Below, piece by piece: positions 51,844 through 60,906 of a DNA stretch of 64,000 nucleotides (within the stretch, counting starts at the first letter, position 1; every line of letters begins with the position of its first letter). The notes beneath the pieces are model-generated. The model worked only from the letters and a program-made list of their open reading frames with translations. It had not been told where the DNA came from and ran no database searches. This DNA comes from Pseudomonas putida. Its GTDB lineage: Bacteria; Pseudomonadota; Gammaproteobacteria; Pseudomonadales; Pseudomonadaceae. The stretch spans positions 1,400,001 through 1,464,000 of the forward strand of contig NZ_CP109603.1 of assembly GCF_025905425.1 (NCBI RefSeq), given 5' to 3'. Position numbers and translations under genes: made by a program.

Positions 51844-52380
51844 ATGAACCGCACCTCGATCCTGCTGCTTACGCTCGGCCCGCTGCTGTTGCCCGGGGGG
51901 GCGGCCCATGGCACCACCAGCGGGTTCATCCAGGCACGGCTGGTGATCAGTGCGGCCTGCCAGATCAGCAGCGGCACCGATCAGCCCGCGACCCTGGGCA
52001 ACCCTGGCCTGATGGACTTCGGCGAACGTGGCCCGAGCTGGGATCAGCCGCTGCGCAGCCGGGTCGACGAAGTGGCCGGGGAGGGCAGCTTGCAGATCAG
52101 TTGTACGCCCGAGGTCCGGGCCTTCAATGTGCGGATCAACGGTGGCCTGAATGGCGGTGACGGTGTGCGGCGCCTGAGCAACGGCCGCGAACTGATCCCT
52201 TATCAACTGGCGGTGGACCCGGGTGGCAACAGCCGCTACGGCATCGGTCAGGCGCGTGCCTTTACCATCAGCAGCACCCAGCAGATTCCGATTCCGATCT
52301 ACGGCGTGGTAGTGGCGCAACCGCGCGCGCTGCCTGCCGGGCTGTACCGCGACACCCTGAGAGTGACCCTGGACTGGTAA
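51844..52380 (+). CDS. SCPU-domain pilin-like protein, second
   Basis: A 178-residue secreted protein with a signal peptide ending near GGAAHG (residues 18-23). The SCPU pattern is complete: SAACQIS, MDFGERG, LQISCTPEVRAFNVRINGG, YQLAVDPGG, YGVVVAQPRALPAGLYRDTLRVTLDW. The two cysteines form the expected disulfide. The start was placed at ATG 51844, after AAGGA, giving a clear signal peptide. It belongs to the Csu-like operon. Confidence 0.86.
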   Translation: MNRTSILLLTLGPLLLPGGAAHGTTSGFIQARLVISAACQISSGTDQPATLGNPGLMDFGERGPSWDQPLRSRVDEVAGEGSLQISCTPEVRAFNVRINGGLNGGDGVRRLSNGRELIPYQLAVDPGGNSRYGIGQARAFTISSTQQIPIPIYGVVVAQPRALPAGLYRDTLRVTLDW

Positions 52381-52398
52381 CCACGCAAGGAGACTCCG

Positions 52399-52932
52399 AT
52401 GCGAACGAACCTCACCCACTGCATCCTCGCCGGCCTCGGCCTGGCCTTGGCCTCCCAGGCCCAGGCGGCCACGGTGACCGGCAACATCACCTCGACGCTG
52501 ACACTGATCGCGGCCTGCCAGGTCAACGGCAGTTCCGCGAGCTCAGGGTTGAACTTCGGTACCCTCAACTTCGGTACCCAGGATGCCCTGTTCAGTAGCG
52601 CCAATGCTCAAGTGCTAGGCGGCACGGGTAGCGCCCTGAGCATCCTGTGCTCGGCGGGCAGCATCCCGGCGATCCGCGTGCGGGCCGGTAGCCACGATGG
52701 CCAGTCGAGCGGGGGTACACGCGCACTCGCCGACGGTGCCGGCAACTTCGTACCGTATGACTTCTACACCGATACCGGGCGCACCCAGGTACTGGTCATC
52801 GACGCCACCATCACCTTGCCGACCAGTACCGGCGTGGCCCAGAGCGTCAACCTGTACGGTCAGGCACGGGGCAAGGCGGGCCTGCCGGCGGGGGTGTACA
52901 CCGACACCGTGGCGGTCGAGCTGACGTTCTGA
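52399..52932 (+). CDS. SCPU-domain protein, candidate major pilin (CsuA/B-like)
   Basis: A 177-residue secreted subunit. Signal peptide ends at SQAQAATV (about residue 23). The N-terminal strand ATVTGNITSTLTLIAACQV is the kind used for donor-strand exchange and is the best match to the Acinetobacter CsuA/B major subunit among these genes. LNFGTLNFGTQD, LSILCSAG and the closing GVYTDTVAVELTF complete the domain. AAGGAG precedes the start. It is followed after 3 bp by the fourth SCPU gene. Confidence 0.86.
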   Translation: MRTNLTHCILAGLGLALASQAQAATVTGNITSTLTLIAACQVNGSSASSGLNFGTLNFGTQDALFSSANAQVLGGTGSALSILCSAGSIPAIRVRAGSHDGQSSGGTRALADGAGNFVPYDFYTDTGRTQVLVIDATITLPTSTGVAQSVNLYGQARGKAGLPAGVYTDTVAVELTF

Positions 52933-52935
52933 GCC

Positions 52936-53439
52936 ATGCGCGGTTGGCTCGCAGGTGGCCTCACGGGTATCGGTGTGCTGCTGGCTACGCCGCTGGGCGC
53001 GGTGCCCACCAGTACCTTCCAGGTGGCTGCGCAGATCGTCGCCGGATGCCTGGTGGTCGGTGGCGTGACCAACTACGGCGTGCTCGACTTTGGCACCCAG
53101 TCCGCGCTGGCCAGCGGCACCCTGAGCACCTCGCTAGGGGGCGCCACCGTGACCTTCCAGTGCACCCCGGGCGTGGCGCTGAGCATGAGCCTGGACGGCG
53201 GCCAGAACAACGCCAGCGGTGTCCGCAACCTCAAACGTACGGGGAGCACGCACGTGCTGGCCTACCAGTTGTACCGCGATGCGGCCTACAGCCAGGCCTT
53301 CGGCATCGGCCAGAGCGTGGCGGTCAGCTACACCGACCCCACGGCCATCAAATTACCGGTGTACGGCCGCGTTCAGTTGACCGGCACACTGCCGGCAGGC
53401 ACCTACACCGATGTAGTGCAAGTGACGGTGACCTGGTGA
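52936..53439 (+). CDS. SCPU-domain pilin-like protein, fourth
   Basis: A 167-residue secreted subunit: signal peptide to LGAVPTS (about residue 22), then FQVAAQIVAGCLV, VLDFGTQSAL, FQCTPGVALSMSLDGGQN and the closing GTYTDVVQVTVTW. It starts 3 bp after the previous stop, so translation is coupled. It is probably a minor pilin or adaptor between rod and tip. Confidence 0.86.
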   Translation: MRGWLAGGLTGIGVLLATPLGAVPTSTFQVAAQIVAGCLVVGGVTNYGVLDFGTQSALASGTLSTSLGGATVTFQCTPGVALSMSLDGGQNNASGVRNLKRTGSTHVLAYQLYRDAAYSQAFGIGQSVAVSYTDPTAIKLPVYGRVQLTGTLPAGTYTDVVQVTVTW

Positions 53440-53478
53440 TACCGCCAGCACAAATGACATCAATCTAAGGAGAGTGGC

Positions 53479-54255
53479 ATGGGGGCAGGCGCGAAGTGGG
53501 CGCGTGGATTGATCGGGTTGTTGCTGCTGGCAAGCCTGCCGGCGGGGGCCGCCACCTCGGTGCTGATCTGGCCGATTGACCCAGTACTGGAGGCCGACCA
53601 GAAGGCCGGCGCACTGTGGCTGGAAAACCGTGGCAGCGCCCCGGCAAACCTGCAAGTGCGGGTGTTCGCCTGGCGCCAGGGGGATTACCAGGAGCAGTTT
53701 CAGCCGCAGCGCGACATCATTGGCAGCCCGCCCGTGGCCAACATCGCCCCTGGGCAAAAGCAGTTGATCCGCCTGACGCGCACCGGCAGCTCGCCCGCCG
53801 GCCAAGAACAGGCCTACCGCATCATCATCGACGAAATCCCCCCCGCGATACCGGCAGACAGCGCCAGCCAGGGCGCCACCGCCGCAATCCGCCTGCAGAT
53901 GCGCTATTCGGTGCCGCTGTTCGTCTACGGCGAAGGGTTGTGGGGCAAGGCTGACCCTGAAGGCAAGCGCAACGCCGAGGGCGTGGGCAAGCCGCAACTG
54001 AGCTGGCGCGCGGTGACGGTGCAGGGCAAGCCCTATGTGGAGCTGCGCAACACCGGCCCGGTGCACGCGCGCCTGACCGATATGGTGGTGCAGCAGGGCA
54101 GCCAGAGCAAACCGTTGGCCGAAGGCCTGCTGGGCTATGTGCTGCCCGGTGCCAGCATGCGTTGGCCTGCGCCGCTGGCGCCGAGCGCCGGCAGTGTGCT
54201 CAAGGGGCGGGTCAATGGCCAGAATGCGGCGGATGCCATCCGCCAAGGCCAATGA
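53479..54255 (+). CDS. csuC: Periplasmic pilus chaperone (CsuC-like)
   Basis: A 258-residue two-domain immunoglobulin-like chaperone. Signal peptide ends near PAGAAT (about residue 25). VLIWPIDPVLEADQKAGALWLENRG is the N-terminal edge strand region, and PGQKQLIRLTR with YRIIIDEIPP are the conserved strands and linker that hold unfolded pilins. It delivers the SCPU subunits to the usher encoded by the next gene, 12 bp away. AAGGAG lies upstream of the ATG. Confidence 0.9.
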   Translation: MGAGAKWARGLIGLLLLASLPAGAATSVLIWPIDPVLEADQKAGALWLENRGSAPANLQVRVFAWRQGDYQEQFQPQRDIIGSPPVANIAPGQKQLIRLTRTGSSPAGQEQAYRIIIDEIPPAIPADSASQGATAAIRLQMRYSVPLFVYGEGLWGKADPEGKRNAEGVGKPQLSWRAVTVQGKPYVELRNTGPVHARLTDMVVQQGSQSKPLAEGLLGYVLPGASMRWPAPLAPSAGSVLKGRVNGQNAADAIRQGQ

Positions 54256-54267
54256 GTCGGCGGCTGA

Positions 54268-56661
54268 ATGAAGGGCAGGGGCCAGGGAGGACCCGGCAAT
54301 GGTTGGAAACCGTGTGTGAAATGGCTGTCGGCGACGACGCGCCGCTGGTGCCTGGGGCTGGCCCTGTTCGGCCCCGGCCTGGTGCTGGCCGACGACTTGC
54401 CGCCGCCGCCCACGGAGATGTCCGTCAACGCCGACGCCACGCTGTACCTCGACCTGATGGTGAACCAGATGCCCAAGGCTGAGCTGGTCCCCGTGCAGCA
54501 ACGGGCCGGGCACCTGTACCTGGGCAGTGATGTGCTGCGCGCTGCAGGTATCAGCCTGCCGGGTGACCCCCAAGGCGAACTGGCCCTGGATGAGGTGCCA
54601 GGCCTGCACACCGACTACGACAGCCAGAACCAGCGCTTGTTGCTGCAGGTGCCACCGGCCTGGCTGCCGGGCCAACAGGTCGGCGATCGCAACCTGTACC
54701 CTGCCAGCGATGCGCGCAGCAGCTTCGGCGTCTTGTTCAACTACGACCTGTACCTCAACGATACCGATGAGGGAGGCACCTACCTGGCAGCCTGGAACGA
54801 ACTGCGCCTGTTCGACGGCTGGGGTACGTTCTCCAGCACCGGTCAGTGGCGCCAGTCGTTCAATGGCGCGCAGGCCGACCAGACGCGCCAGGGTTTCCTG
54901 CGTTACGACAGCACCTGGCGCTTCACCGATGAACAACGGCTGCTCAGCTATGAAGCCGGTGATTTCGTCACCGGCGCCTTGCCCTGGACCGGCTCGGTGC
55001 GGGTCGGCGGCCTGCAACTGTCGCGCGACTTTGCTGCCCGCCCGGACCTGGTCACCTATCCGTTGCCCGCCTTCGCCGGTGAAGCGGCCGTACCCACCTC
55101 GCTCGACTTGTTTATCAACGGTTACAAGTCCAGCACCACCGAATTGCAGCCAGGCCCTTACACCCTGACCAACGTGCCGTTCATCAACGGCGCCGGCGAG
55201 GCGGTGGTGGTGACCACTGACGCCCTTGGCCGGCAGGTGTCGACTACGCTGCCGTTCTATGTCACCAGCAGCCTGCTGCAAAAAGGCCTGTCGGACTTTT
55301 CGGTGGCTGCCGGTAGCCTGCGCCGCGACTATGCGGTGCGCGATTTCAGCTACGGCCCAGGCGTCGCCTCGGGTAGCCTGCGCTACGGCCTCAGCGACAG
55401 CTTTACCCTCGAAAGCCACGTCGAAACCGCCGAATCGCTGTTGCTGGGCGGCCTGGGTGGCAACATGCGCGTGGGCAACTTCGGGGTGCTCAATGCGGCC
55501 TTGGCGCAGAGCCAGTTCGAGGGCGAGAAGGGCCATCAAGTCGCGCTCGGCTACCAGTACAACAGTCAGCGCATCGGTTTCAGCTACCAGCGCCTGCAGC
55601 GCCATGGCGACTATGCCGACCTGTCGCGGGTCGACAGCCCCGACATGCAGTTGAGCCAACGCAGCGAGCAAGTCACCGTCAGCCTCAACCTCAACGAATA
55701 CGGCAGCCTCGGTGCCGGCTACTTCGATGTACGCGCCGCAGACGATTCGCGCACGCGCCTGATCAACCTGAGTTGGAGCAAATCGCTGTGGGGCAACAGC
55801 AGCATCTACCTGTCGGCCAACCGCGAAGTCGGTGATAGCCAGTGGGCCGTGCAGGCGCAACTGGTCATGCCGTTCGACTTCAATGGCACCCTGGCGTTGA
55901 GTGCGGAGCGCAGCAAGGAAGGCGAGGACCTGCAGCGGGTCAACTACAGCCGTGCGGTGCCGGTGGGTGGTGGTGTGGGTTACAACCTGGGTTACGCCAC
56001 CGGTGGCAACCGCGATGTCTATCGCCAGGCCGATGTCACCTGGCGCCTGCAGTCGGTGCAGTTGCAGGCCGGTGTGTATGGCAGCAGTGGCGCGATGACC
56101 CGTTGGGCAGACGCCAGCGGCTCGCTGGTGTGGATGGACGCCGGGGTGTTCGCGGCCAACCGCATCGACGACGCCTTCGTGGTGGTCAGTACCAACGGCT
56201 ATGCCGATGTGCCGGTGCGCTACGAGAACCAGCAGATCGGCCGCACCGACAGCGGCGGCCACCTGCTGGTGCCGTACAGCAGCGGCTACTACCGGGGCAA
56301 GTATGAAATCGACCCGATGGACCTGCCGCCCGACATCCTGGCGCCGGAGGTGGAACAACGCGTGGCGGTGCGCCGGGGCAGCGGCTACCTGCTGGAGTTC
56401 CCACTCAAGCGGGTGCTGGCGGCGAGCATCGAACTGGTGGATGGCAACCAGCAGGTGATCAAGCTCGGCAGCCGCGTGACCCATGAGCAAAGCGGCAGCC
56501 TGGCGGTCGTCGGCTGGGATGGGCTGGTGTACCTGGAGAACCTGTCGCCGCACAACCGCTTGCAGGTGGAGCTGGAAGGCGGCGGGCATTGCCAGGTCGA
56601 ATTCGACTTGCCCGAAGGCACGGGCTCGGTCCCCTTGATTGGCCCGTTGGTGTGCCGATGA
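54268..56661 (+). CDS. csuD: Outer-membrane usher (CsuD-like)
   Basis: A 797-residue usher of the archaic chaperone-usher class. After the signal region (LALFGPGLVLADD, about 30-42), an N-terminal chaperone-binding domain with LYLDLMVNQ leads to a 24-strand barrel (FNYDLYLNDTDEGGTYLAAW onward). A plug domain FINGYKSSTTELQPGPYTL and C-terminal domains ending PLIGPLVCR follow. It secretes and assembles the SCPU subunits. A long N-terminal stretch before the signal sequence is basic (WKPCVKWLSATTRRW) and the true start may be internal. It overlaps the tip gene by four bases. Confidence 0.92.
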   Translation: MKGRGQGGPGNGWKPCVKWLSATTRRWCLGLALFGPGLVLADDLPPPPTEMSVNADATLYLDLMVNQMPKAELVPVQQRAGHLYLGSDVLRAAGISLPGDPQGELALDEVPGLHTDYDSQNQRLLLQVPPAWLPGQQVGDRNLYPASDARSSFGVLFNYDLYLNDTDEGGTYLAAWNELRLFDGWGTFSSTGQWRQSFNGAQADQTRQGFLRYDSTWRFTDEQRLLSYEAGDFVTGALPWTGSVRVGGLQLSRDFAARPDLVTYPLPAFAGEAAVPTSLDLFINGYKSSTTELQPGPYTLTNVPFINGAGEAVVVTTDALGRQVSTTLPFYVTSSLLQKGLSDFSVAAGSLRRDYAVRDFSYGPGVASGSLRYGLSDSFTLESHVETAESLLLGGLGGNMRVGNFGVLNAALAQSQFEGEKGHQVALGYQYNSQRIGFSYQRLQRHGDYADLSRVDSPDMQLSQRSEQVTVSLNLNEYGSLGAGYFDVRAADDSRTRLINLSWSKSLWGNSSIYLSANREVGDSQWAVQAQLVMPFDFNGTLALSAERSKEGEDLQRVNYSRAVPVGGGVGYNLGYATGGNRDVYRQADVTWRLQSVQLQAGVYGSSGAMTRWADASGSLVWMDAGVFAANRIDDAFVVVSTNGYADVPVRYENQQIGRTDSGGHLLVPYSSGYYRGKYEIDPMDLPPDILAPEVEQRVAVRRGSGYLLEFPLKRVLAASIELVDGNQQVIKLGSRVTHEQSGSLAVVGWDGLVYLENLSPHNRLQVELEGGGHCQVEFDLPEGTGSVPLIGPLVCR

Positions 56662-57626
56662 GGGCCTGGCAGCGAGGGTTGTGGGCGTGCGCGTTGCTGC
56701 TGCCGGCAGGTACGGTGTGGGCCAAGTGCACGTCGGTGCCAACCTCGCCCGCGGCGTTTGGCACCATCAGCTCGACCCTGGTGCGCAGCACGGTACAGAC
56801 CGCCTCCAGCAGCAATTCGGGGTTGCAATGCAACGGCTCGGTGCTCAACGTGCTCGGTACCGGCGATACCTTCAAAGCAACTATTCTGCCGGCCACCGGT
56901 GGTTTGGTCGGCCCCACCGGTGACGTCATTCCCTACACGCTGTATGCCGACAGCAGCACCAACTACCCGATTACCCGTGGCGTGGCTTACGACTTCGCCC
57001 GTAACGGTATCCTCGACCTGCTGGGGCTGCTCAACGGTACGCCCAAGGCGGTGCCGATTTACATGCGTACGCAAATCAACAGTAACGTCGCGGCGGGGCT
57101 TTACGAGGAGACGCTGAGCGTCAGCTGGGCCTGGAACTACTGCGAAGGGATAGGCATTGGCGGTTTGTGCATTGGCAAAGACAACAGCGCCGGCACTCAG
57201 CCCCTCACGGTCAGCTTGACGGTAAGCAACGACTGCCAGATCACCACACCCACTATCAGCTTCGGCAGTGCACCGGTGGTGTCCGGATTCGCCACGGTGA
57301 ACCAGGGGGTGAGCCTTATTTGTACCAAAGGCACCAGCTACACGGTGGGGCTGGATGACGGGCAGAACGTGTCGGGCGGGCGGCGCAGAATGAAGTCCGC
57401 AGCCAACAACTACCTGGCCTACGATATCTTCAAGAGCGCCAGTGCGGTGCGCTGGGGCTCGGTCACCGGTGCCCGGCGGTCGAGCAGTGATGCCGATATC
57501 AACCCTGGGGCGGGGACCGGCGCGGGCAGCCAGGTGTTCAACTACAACGCCAAGGTCTACACCGACCAGGCCACACCGCCGGCGGCGACCTATACCGACA
57601 ATGTGACGTTGGATGTGCAGTTCTAG
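56658..57626 (+). CDS. csuE: Two-domain SCPU tip adhesin (CsuE-like)
   Basis: A 322-residue secreted protein with two SCPU-like domains, about 23-165 and 180-322. Signal peptide ends at GTVWAKC. The first domain has cysteines in AKCTSVP, LQCNGS, NYCEGI and LCIGKD; the second has SNDCQITT, LICTKGTSY and the closing TYTDNVTLDVQF. The two-domain architecture is that of the CsuE tip adhesin, whose outer domain binds abiotic hydrophobic surfaces in Acinetobacter. Hydrophobic NGILDLLGLLNGT in domain 1 may form the binding finger. It overlaps the usher stop by four bases. Confidence 0.9.
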   Translation: MRAWQRGLWACALLLPAGTVWAKCTSVPTSPAAFGTISSTLVRSTVQTASSSNSGLQCNGSVLNVLGTGDTFKATILPATGGLVGPTGDVIPYTLYADSSTNYPITRGVAYDFARNGILDLLGLLNGTPKAVPIYMRTQINSNVAAGLYEETLSVSWAWNYCEGIGIGGLCIGKDNSAGTQPLTVSLTVSNDCQITTPTISFGSAPVVSGFATVNQGVSLICTKGTSYTVGLDDGQNVSGGRRRMKSAANNYLAYDIFKSASAVRWGSVTGARRSSSDADINPGAGTGAGSQVFNYNAKVYTDQATPPAATYTDNVTLDVQF

Positions 57627-57640
57627 CGTTGTTCTGTGCC

Positions 57641-57755
57641 GGCCTCTTCGCGGGCAAGCCCGCTCCCACAGGTGAACCACTGGCTGCAGAAAAGTGGTTC
57701 ACCTGTGGCAGACAAGCGGCTCACCTGTGGGAGCGGGCTTGCCCGCGAAGAGGCC
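57641..57755. repeat. REP couplet after the pilus operon, with nested inverted repeat
   Basis: Exact 35-bp inverted arms, 57641-57675 and 57721-57755, of the GCGGGC-core variant. Between them CAGGTGAACCACT (57669-57681) and AGTGGTTCACCTG (57693-57705) form a further inverted repeat that uses the end of the left arm. Confidence 0.92.
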
Positions 57756-57762
57756 TAGAAGA

Positions 57763-58911
57763 TCAACGCAGATCGTCAACCATATTCAGCAACGTCTCCA
57801 GCACCGCCCCCGCCAGTGCCTTCGACCGCGCCCCCGACCATCCGGCAACCGGATCAGGCGCATCGTCATGGTCCTTGAACGGCATCTCCAGCGTCAGTGA
57901 CAGGCAGTCATGGGCCATGCCCACGGCATTGCAGGCCAAGGTCGTGTTCGCCTGCCCTGGTTCATCGCGCGTGTAGCCATGCACCGTCTGGAAGTCCCGC
58001 GTTACGCCGCACAGCGTGCTACGGAATTGCGCTTCCAGTTTGGCCAAGCGGGGCGTGTAGCCCGGATTGCCTTCACATGCTGCCGTGAACACATGCGGGA
58101 TTTCTTCATCCCCATGCACATCGATGAACGCATCCACCCCATGTTGTTTCATCTGCGCCTGGGCAAAGAACACCTCTGGGCTGAATTCGACGCTGGCGTC
58201 CTGCCAGGCGCGGTTGAGGTCCTTGCCCTTGAAGTTGGTGCGCAGATGCCCGAGGAAGGCGCCGTCCGGGTTCATGTTGGGGATCAGGTACAGGTCGGCT
58301 TTTTCCAGCAGTTGCCGCACCTCCTCTTCGTTGGCTTGCAGGCAGTCGATCACGCCTTCCATGAACCACTCGGCCATGTGTTCGCCCGGATGCTGCTGGG
58401 CGATCAGCCATAGTTTGCGCTTGCCGGGTGCGCCATTACCGGCCCGCAGCAAGGGGATGTCGCGCCCCTGCACGCTACGGCCGTTGGCCAGCAGCTCGAC
58501 ACCGGGGATTTGCCTTGCACGCTCGATCAGTTGGTTGTGGCGGGCGCGAGGGTAGGGCTCGAAGTAGGCGAACCAGATCTGATCCTTTTCAGCCTTCACT
58601 TCGAATGACAAGGCTTTGCCATCGAACTGGCTGGGTACGCGGAACCAGGTTTGCTGGTCGTAGGAGGCCACGGCGTTGTACCCGGCCCAGGCGTTCTGGT
58701 AGGAGGATTCGAAGGCATTATCCAGGCTGAAGCGATGGGCCTGCCCAGGCGTGAGCCCGCTGACCTTGAAGTGAAACCACTGGAAGTGGCCGCTGTTGGA
58801 GTCTGGCCGGATGGCCAGGTGTACCTGGGCAGGGTTGCTGGCATCCAGGACCTGGATGTTGCCGGAATCGAAATCGCAGTCGATCTGCAGGGGGGACAGC
58901 GTCACGGTCAT
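57763..58911 (-). CDS. Cytosolic M14-family carboxypeptidase (CCP-like)
   Basis: A 382-residue zinc carboxypeptidase of the cytosolic CCP/AGBL type: an N-terminal beta-sandwich domain (about 1-125) followed by the peptidase. Zinc ligands are H174 and E177 (QHPGEHMAEWF) and H266 (DVHGDEE). The catalytic glutamate is in LTLEMPFKD near 346. DLNRAWQ and YLIPNMNPDGA are the substrate-pocket blocks. No signal peptide is present. Eukaryotic relatives remove C-terminal glutamates from tubulin; a P. aeruginosa homologue is known structurally. The bacterial substrate is unknown. It is convergent with the pilus operon across a REP couplet. Confidence 0.9.
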   Translation of the reverse strand: MTVTLSPLQIDCDFDSGNIQVLDASNPAQVHLAIRPDSNSGHFQWFHFKVSGLTPGQAHRFSLDNAFESSYQNAWAGYNAVASYDQQTWFRVPSQFDGKALSFEVKAEKDQIWFAYFEPYPRARHNQLIERARQIPGVELLANGRSVQGRDIPLLRAGNGAPGKRKLWLIAQQHPGEHMAEWFMEGVIDCLQANEEEVRQLLEKADLYLIPNMNPDGAFLGHLRTNFKGKDLNRAWQDASVEFSPEVFFAQAQMKQHGVDAFIDVHGDEEIPHVFTAACEGNPGYTPRLAKLEAQFRSTLCGVTRDFQTVHGYTRDEPGQANTTLACNAVGMAHDCLSLTLEMPFKDHDDAPDPVAGWSGARSKALAGAVLETLLNMVDDLR

Positions 58912-59123
58912 CGCCGGGCTCCTTGACGGGCATTGTTGTGGGGTTACTGTACACCGGTTGCGGGCTTGAGTGATGCAGGTGGGCTGTTGCGCCAGGTGTC
59001 GAGGGGCTAGCAGTAGGTCGCGAGCTCTTTGGTTTGCATATTAGGTTATTACTAAAATCACTTTTATTTATTGATTGGCAGCCGCTACAGTCGTGGTTTT
59101 CCAGGACCTGCGAGGAGCAGTGG

Positions 59124-60089
59124 ATGTCCATTCGATCCCGACTCTTGATCATCGCCGCCAGCACGTTGCTGGCGACCCAGGCATTGGCCGCCGACCGCCT
59201 GACCCTGCGTATCGGTGACCAGAAAGGCAACATGCGTGCTCAGCTAGAGGCCGCCGATGCCTTGCGTGACCTGCCATACGACATTCAGTGGGCCGAGTTC
59301 CCCGCTGCTGCGCCCTTGGCCGAGGCACTGAATGCCGGGGCGATCGACGCGGGCATCATCGGTGATGCACCGTTGCTGTTTGTGCTCGCCTCGGGGGCGC
59401 CGGTCAAGGCCGTTGCCGTCGACAAGTCAGACCCGTACGGCACCGCGCTGCTGGTGAACCCGGACGCCCCGTTCAGCAGTGCCGCCGACCTCAAGGGCAA
59501 GCGCATCGCCACGGGGCGAGGGTCGATTGGCCACCACCTGGCGCTCAAGGCGCTGGACCAGGTCGGCCTGACGGAAAAAGACGTCGAGTTCCGCTTCCTT
59601 GGCCCGGTCGATGCCAAGATCGCCTTGGCCAATGGCTCGGTGGACGCCTGGTCGACCTGGGAGCCCTACACGGCACTCTCGCAGGTGAGCGGGCAGGGCC
59701 GGGTGCTGGTCAATGGGCGTGGCCTGTCCAGCGGCAACAGCTTCCTCGCGGCCACCGACAAAGCGCTGGAGGATGCGCCACGGCGCGCCGCGCTGCAGGA
59801 CTACCTTGCGCGTCTGGCCGGCGCCCAGGTGTGGGCCTATCAACACCTGGACAGCTATTCGAAAACCCTCGCAGCTATCATCGGCTTCCCTGAAGACGCC
59901 GCGCGCCTGCAGTTCGAGCGCCGTCAACTGCGCTGGCAGGCCATCGACGCCAAGACCATCGCCGAGCAACAGGAAACCGCCGACTTCTACCAGGCTCACG
60001 GCCTGATGAGCCAACGGCTGGATGTCGCGCCAACCTTCGCCAGCGGCTTCAAGGTGCCTTCTGCCGAGGCGCTGGCTGCTCAACGCTGA
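59124..60089 (+). CDS. Orphan ABC-type sulfonate/nitrate-like substrate-binding protein
   Basis: A 321-residue periplasmic binding protein of the SsuA/TauA type. The signal peptide ends at TQALAADRL (about residue 23). Typical blocks are LRIGDQKGN, GAIDAGIIGDAPLLF, LKGKRIATGRGSIGHHLALKAL and GSVDAWSTWEPYT. GAGGAG precedes the ATG. No permease or ATPase gene is adjacent: a convergent AraC gene starts its end seven bases after the stop. It must use a transporter elsewhere or act alone. The 212-bp upstream gap is AT-rich (TTATTACTAAAATCAC near 59045), suggesting a regulated promoter, perhaps by sulfur supply. Confidence 0.85.
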   Translation: MSIRSRLLIIAASTLLATQALAADRLTLRIGDQKGNMRAQLEAADALRDLPYDIQWAEFPAAAPLAEALNAGAIDAGIIGDAPLLFVLASGAPVKAVAVDKSDPYGTALLVNPDAPFSSAADLKGKRIATGRGSIGHHLALKALDQVGLTEKDVEFRFLGPVDAKIALANGSVDAWSTWEPYTALSQVSGQGRVLVNGRGLSSGNSFLAATDKALEDAPRRAALQDYLARLAGAQVWAYQHLDSYSKTLAAIIGFPEDAARLQFERRQLRWQAIDAKTIAEQQETADFYQAHGLMSQRLDVAPTFASGFKVPSAEALAAQR

Positions 60090-60096
60090 GCACCCG

Positions 60097-60870
60097 CTAC
60101 TTGAAGAACTGGCTCGGTGTGGTGCCGAACTGGCGCTTGAACATGCTGGCGAAAGCGCTCGGGCTGTCGTAGCCGAGCGTGCCGGCGACATCGATGATGC
60201 GCTCGCCCAGGGCGATCCGCTCCAGCGCTTGCATCAGCCGCGCCTGCTGGCGCCATTGGCCGAAGGTCATGCCGGTCTCCTTGCGGAACAGGCGCTGGAT
60301 GGTCTTCTCGTCCACCCCCAGGTGGATGCCCCAGTCGGCGACGGTCGAGGGGTCGTCGGGCCGTGCTTGCAGGGTCGCGCAGATGGTCTGCAGGCGCTTG
60401 TCGCTGGGCTGCGACAACTTCAGCGGCAAGGTTGGCAGCACGCAGATCTCGTCGAGGATCAGGCGCATGATCCTGGCTTCGCGTGAGTCTTCGGCGAACG
60501 GCGCGATGAAGCCCACGGACGCCTTGATCAACTCGGTGAGCAAGGGCGAAATACTGATGGCCTTGCTCTGCAGCGGCAGGTTTGCCGCGGCATCCGTGCG
60601 CACGAACACGCTGCGCATCTTCACGTCGCCCACACAGCGGATGGCGTGCACCTGGCCGCAAGGCATCCAGATGCCGCGGCTGGGTGGCACCGTCCAGCGC
60701 TCGCAGTCGGATTCGACGATCATCAAACCTTTGATGGCATAGATCAGTTGATGCTTGGCATGTGAGTGCGGCGCGATGAACCAGTCTGGCGGGTAGTCGG
60801 TCGCACGGCTACCCACCTCCCAGGTCCACTGATCCACCTCCACCAGCATTTCATTCAACGGTTTGACCAT
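60097..60870 (-). CDS. AraC-family transcriptional regulator
   Basis: A 257-residue regulator: an N-terminal cupin (about 10-120) with APHSHAKHQLIYAIKG, a beta segment GIWMPCGQVHAI, and a C-terminal double helix-turn-helix (about 160-257) with LGVDEKTIQRLFRKETGMTF and LGYDSPSAFASMFKRQFGTTPSQFFK. ATG at 60870 has GAGG six bases upstream, in preference to the GTG just ahead. It lies 36 bp after the MFS exporter gene on the same strand, so it may be co-transcribed with it and control it. Confidence 0.9.
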   Translation of the reverse strand: MVKPLNEMLVEVDQWTWEVGSRATDYPPDWFIAPHSHAKHQLIYAIKGLMIVESDCERWTVPPSRGIWMPCGQVHAIRCVGDVKMRSVFVRTDAAANLPLQSKAISISPLLTELIKASVGFIAPFAEDSREARIMRLILDEICVLPTLPLKLSQPSDKRLQTICATLQARPDDPSTVADWGIHLGVDEKTIQRLFRKETGMTFGQWRQQARLMQALERIALGERIIDVAGTLGYDSPSAFASMFKRQFGTTPSQFFK

Positions 60871-60906
60871 CACGACCTCGTGCCAACGCAGGCTAGCGCG
60901 GCCATT

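Noticed and set aside
53353..56742. A 1129-codon open frame on the minus strand across the usher gene
   Set aside because: It is the antisense shadow of high-GC coding sequence. The plus strand encodes a complete usher with family motifs; the minus translation is low in complexity and matches no fold.
25990..57755. Repeated palindromes considered as a CRISPR array or as transposon ends
   Set aside because: The units are dispersed as inverted pairs between genes, without regular spacers or cas genes, and without a transposase or target duplications. They fit REP elements.
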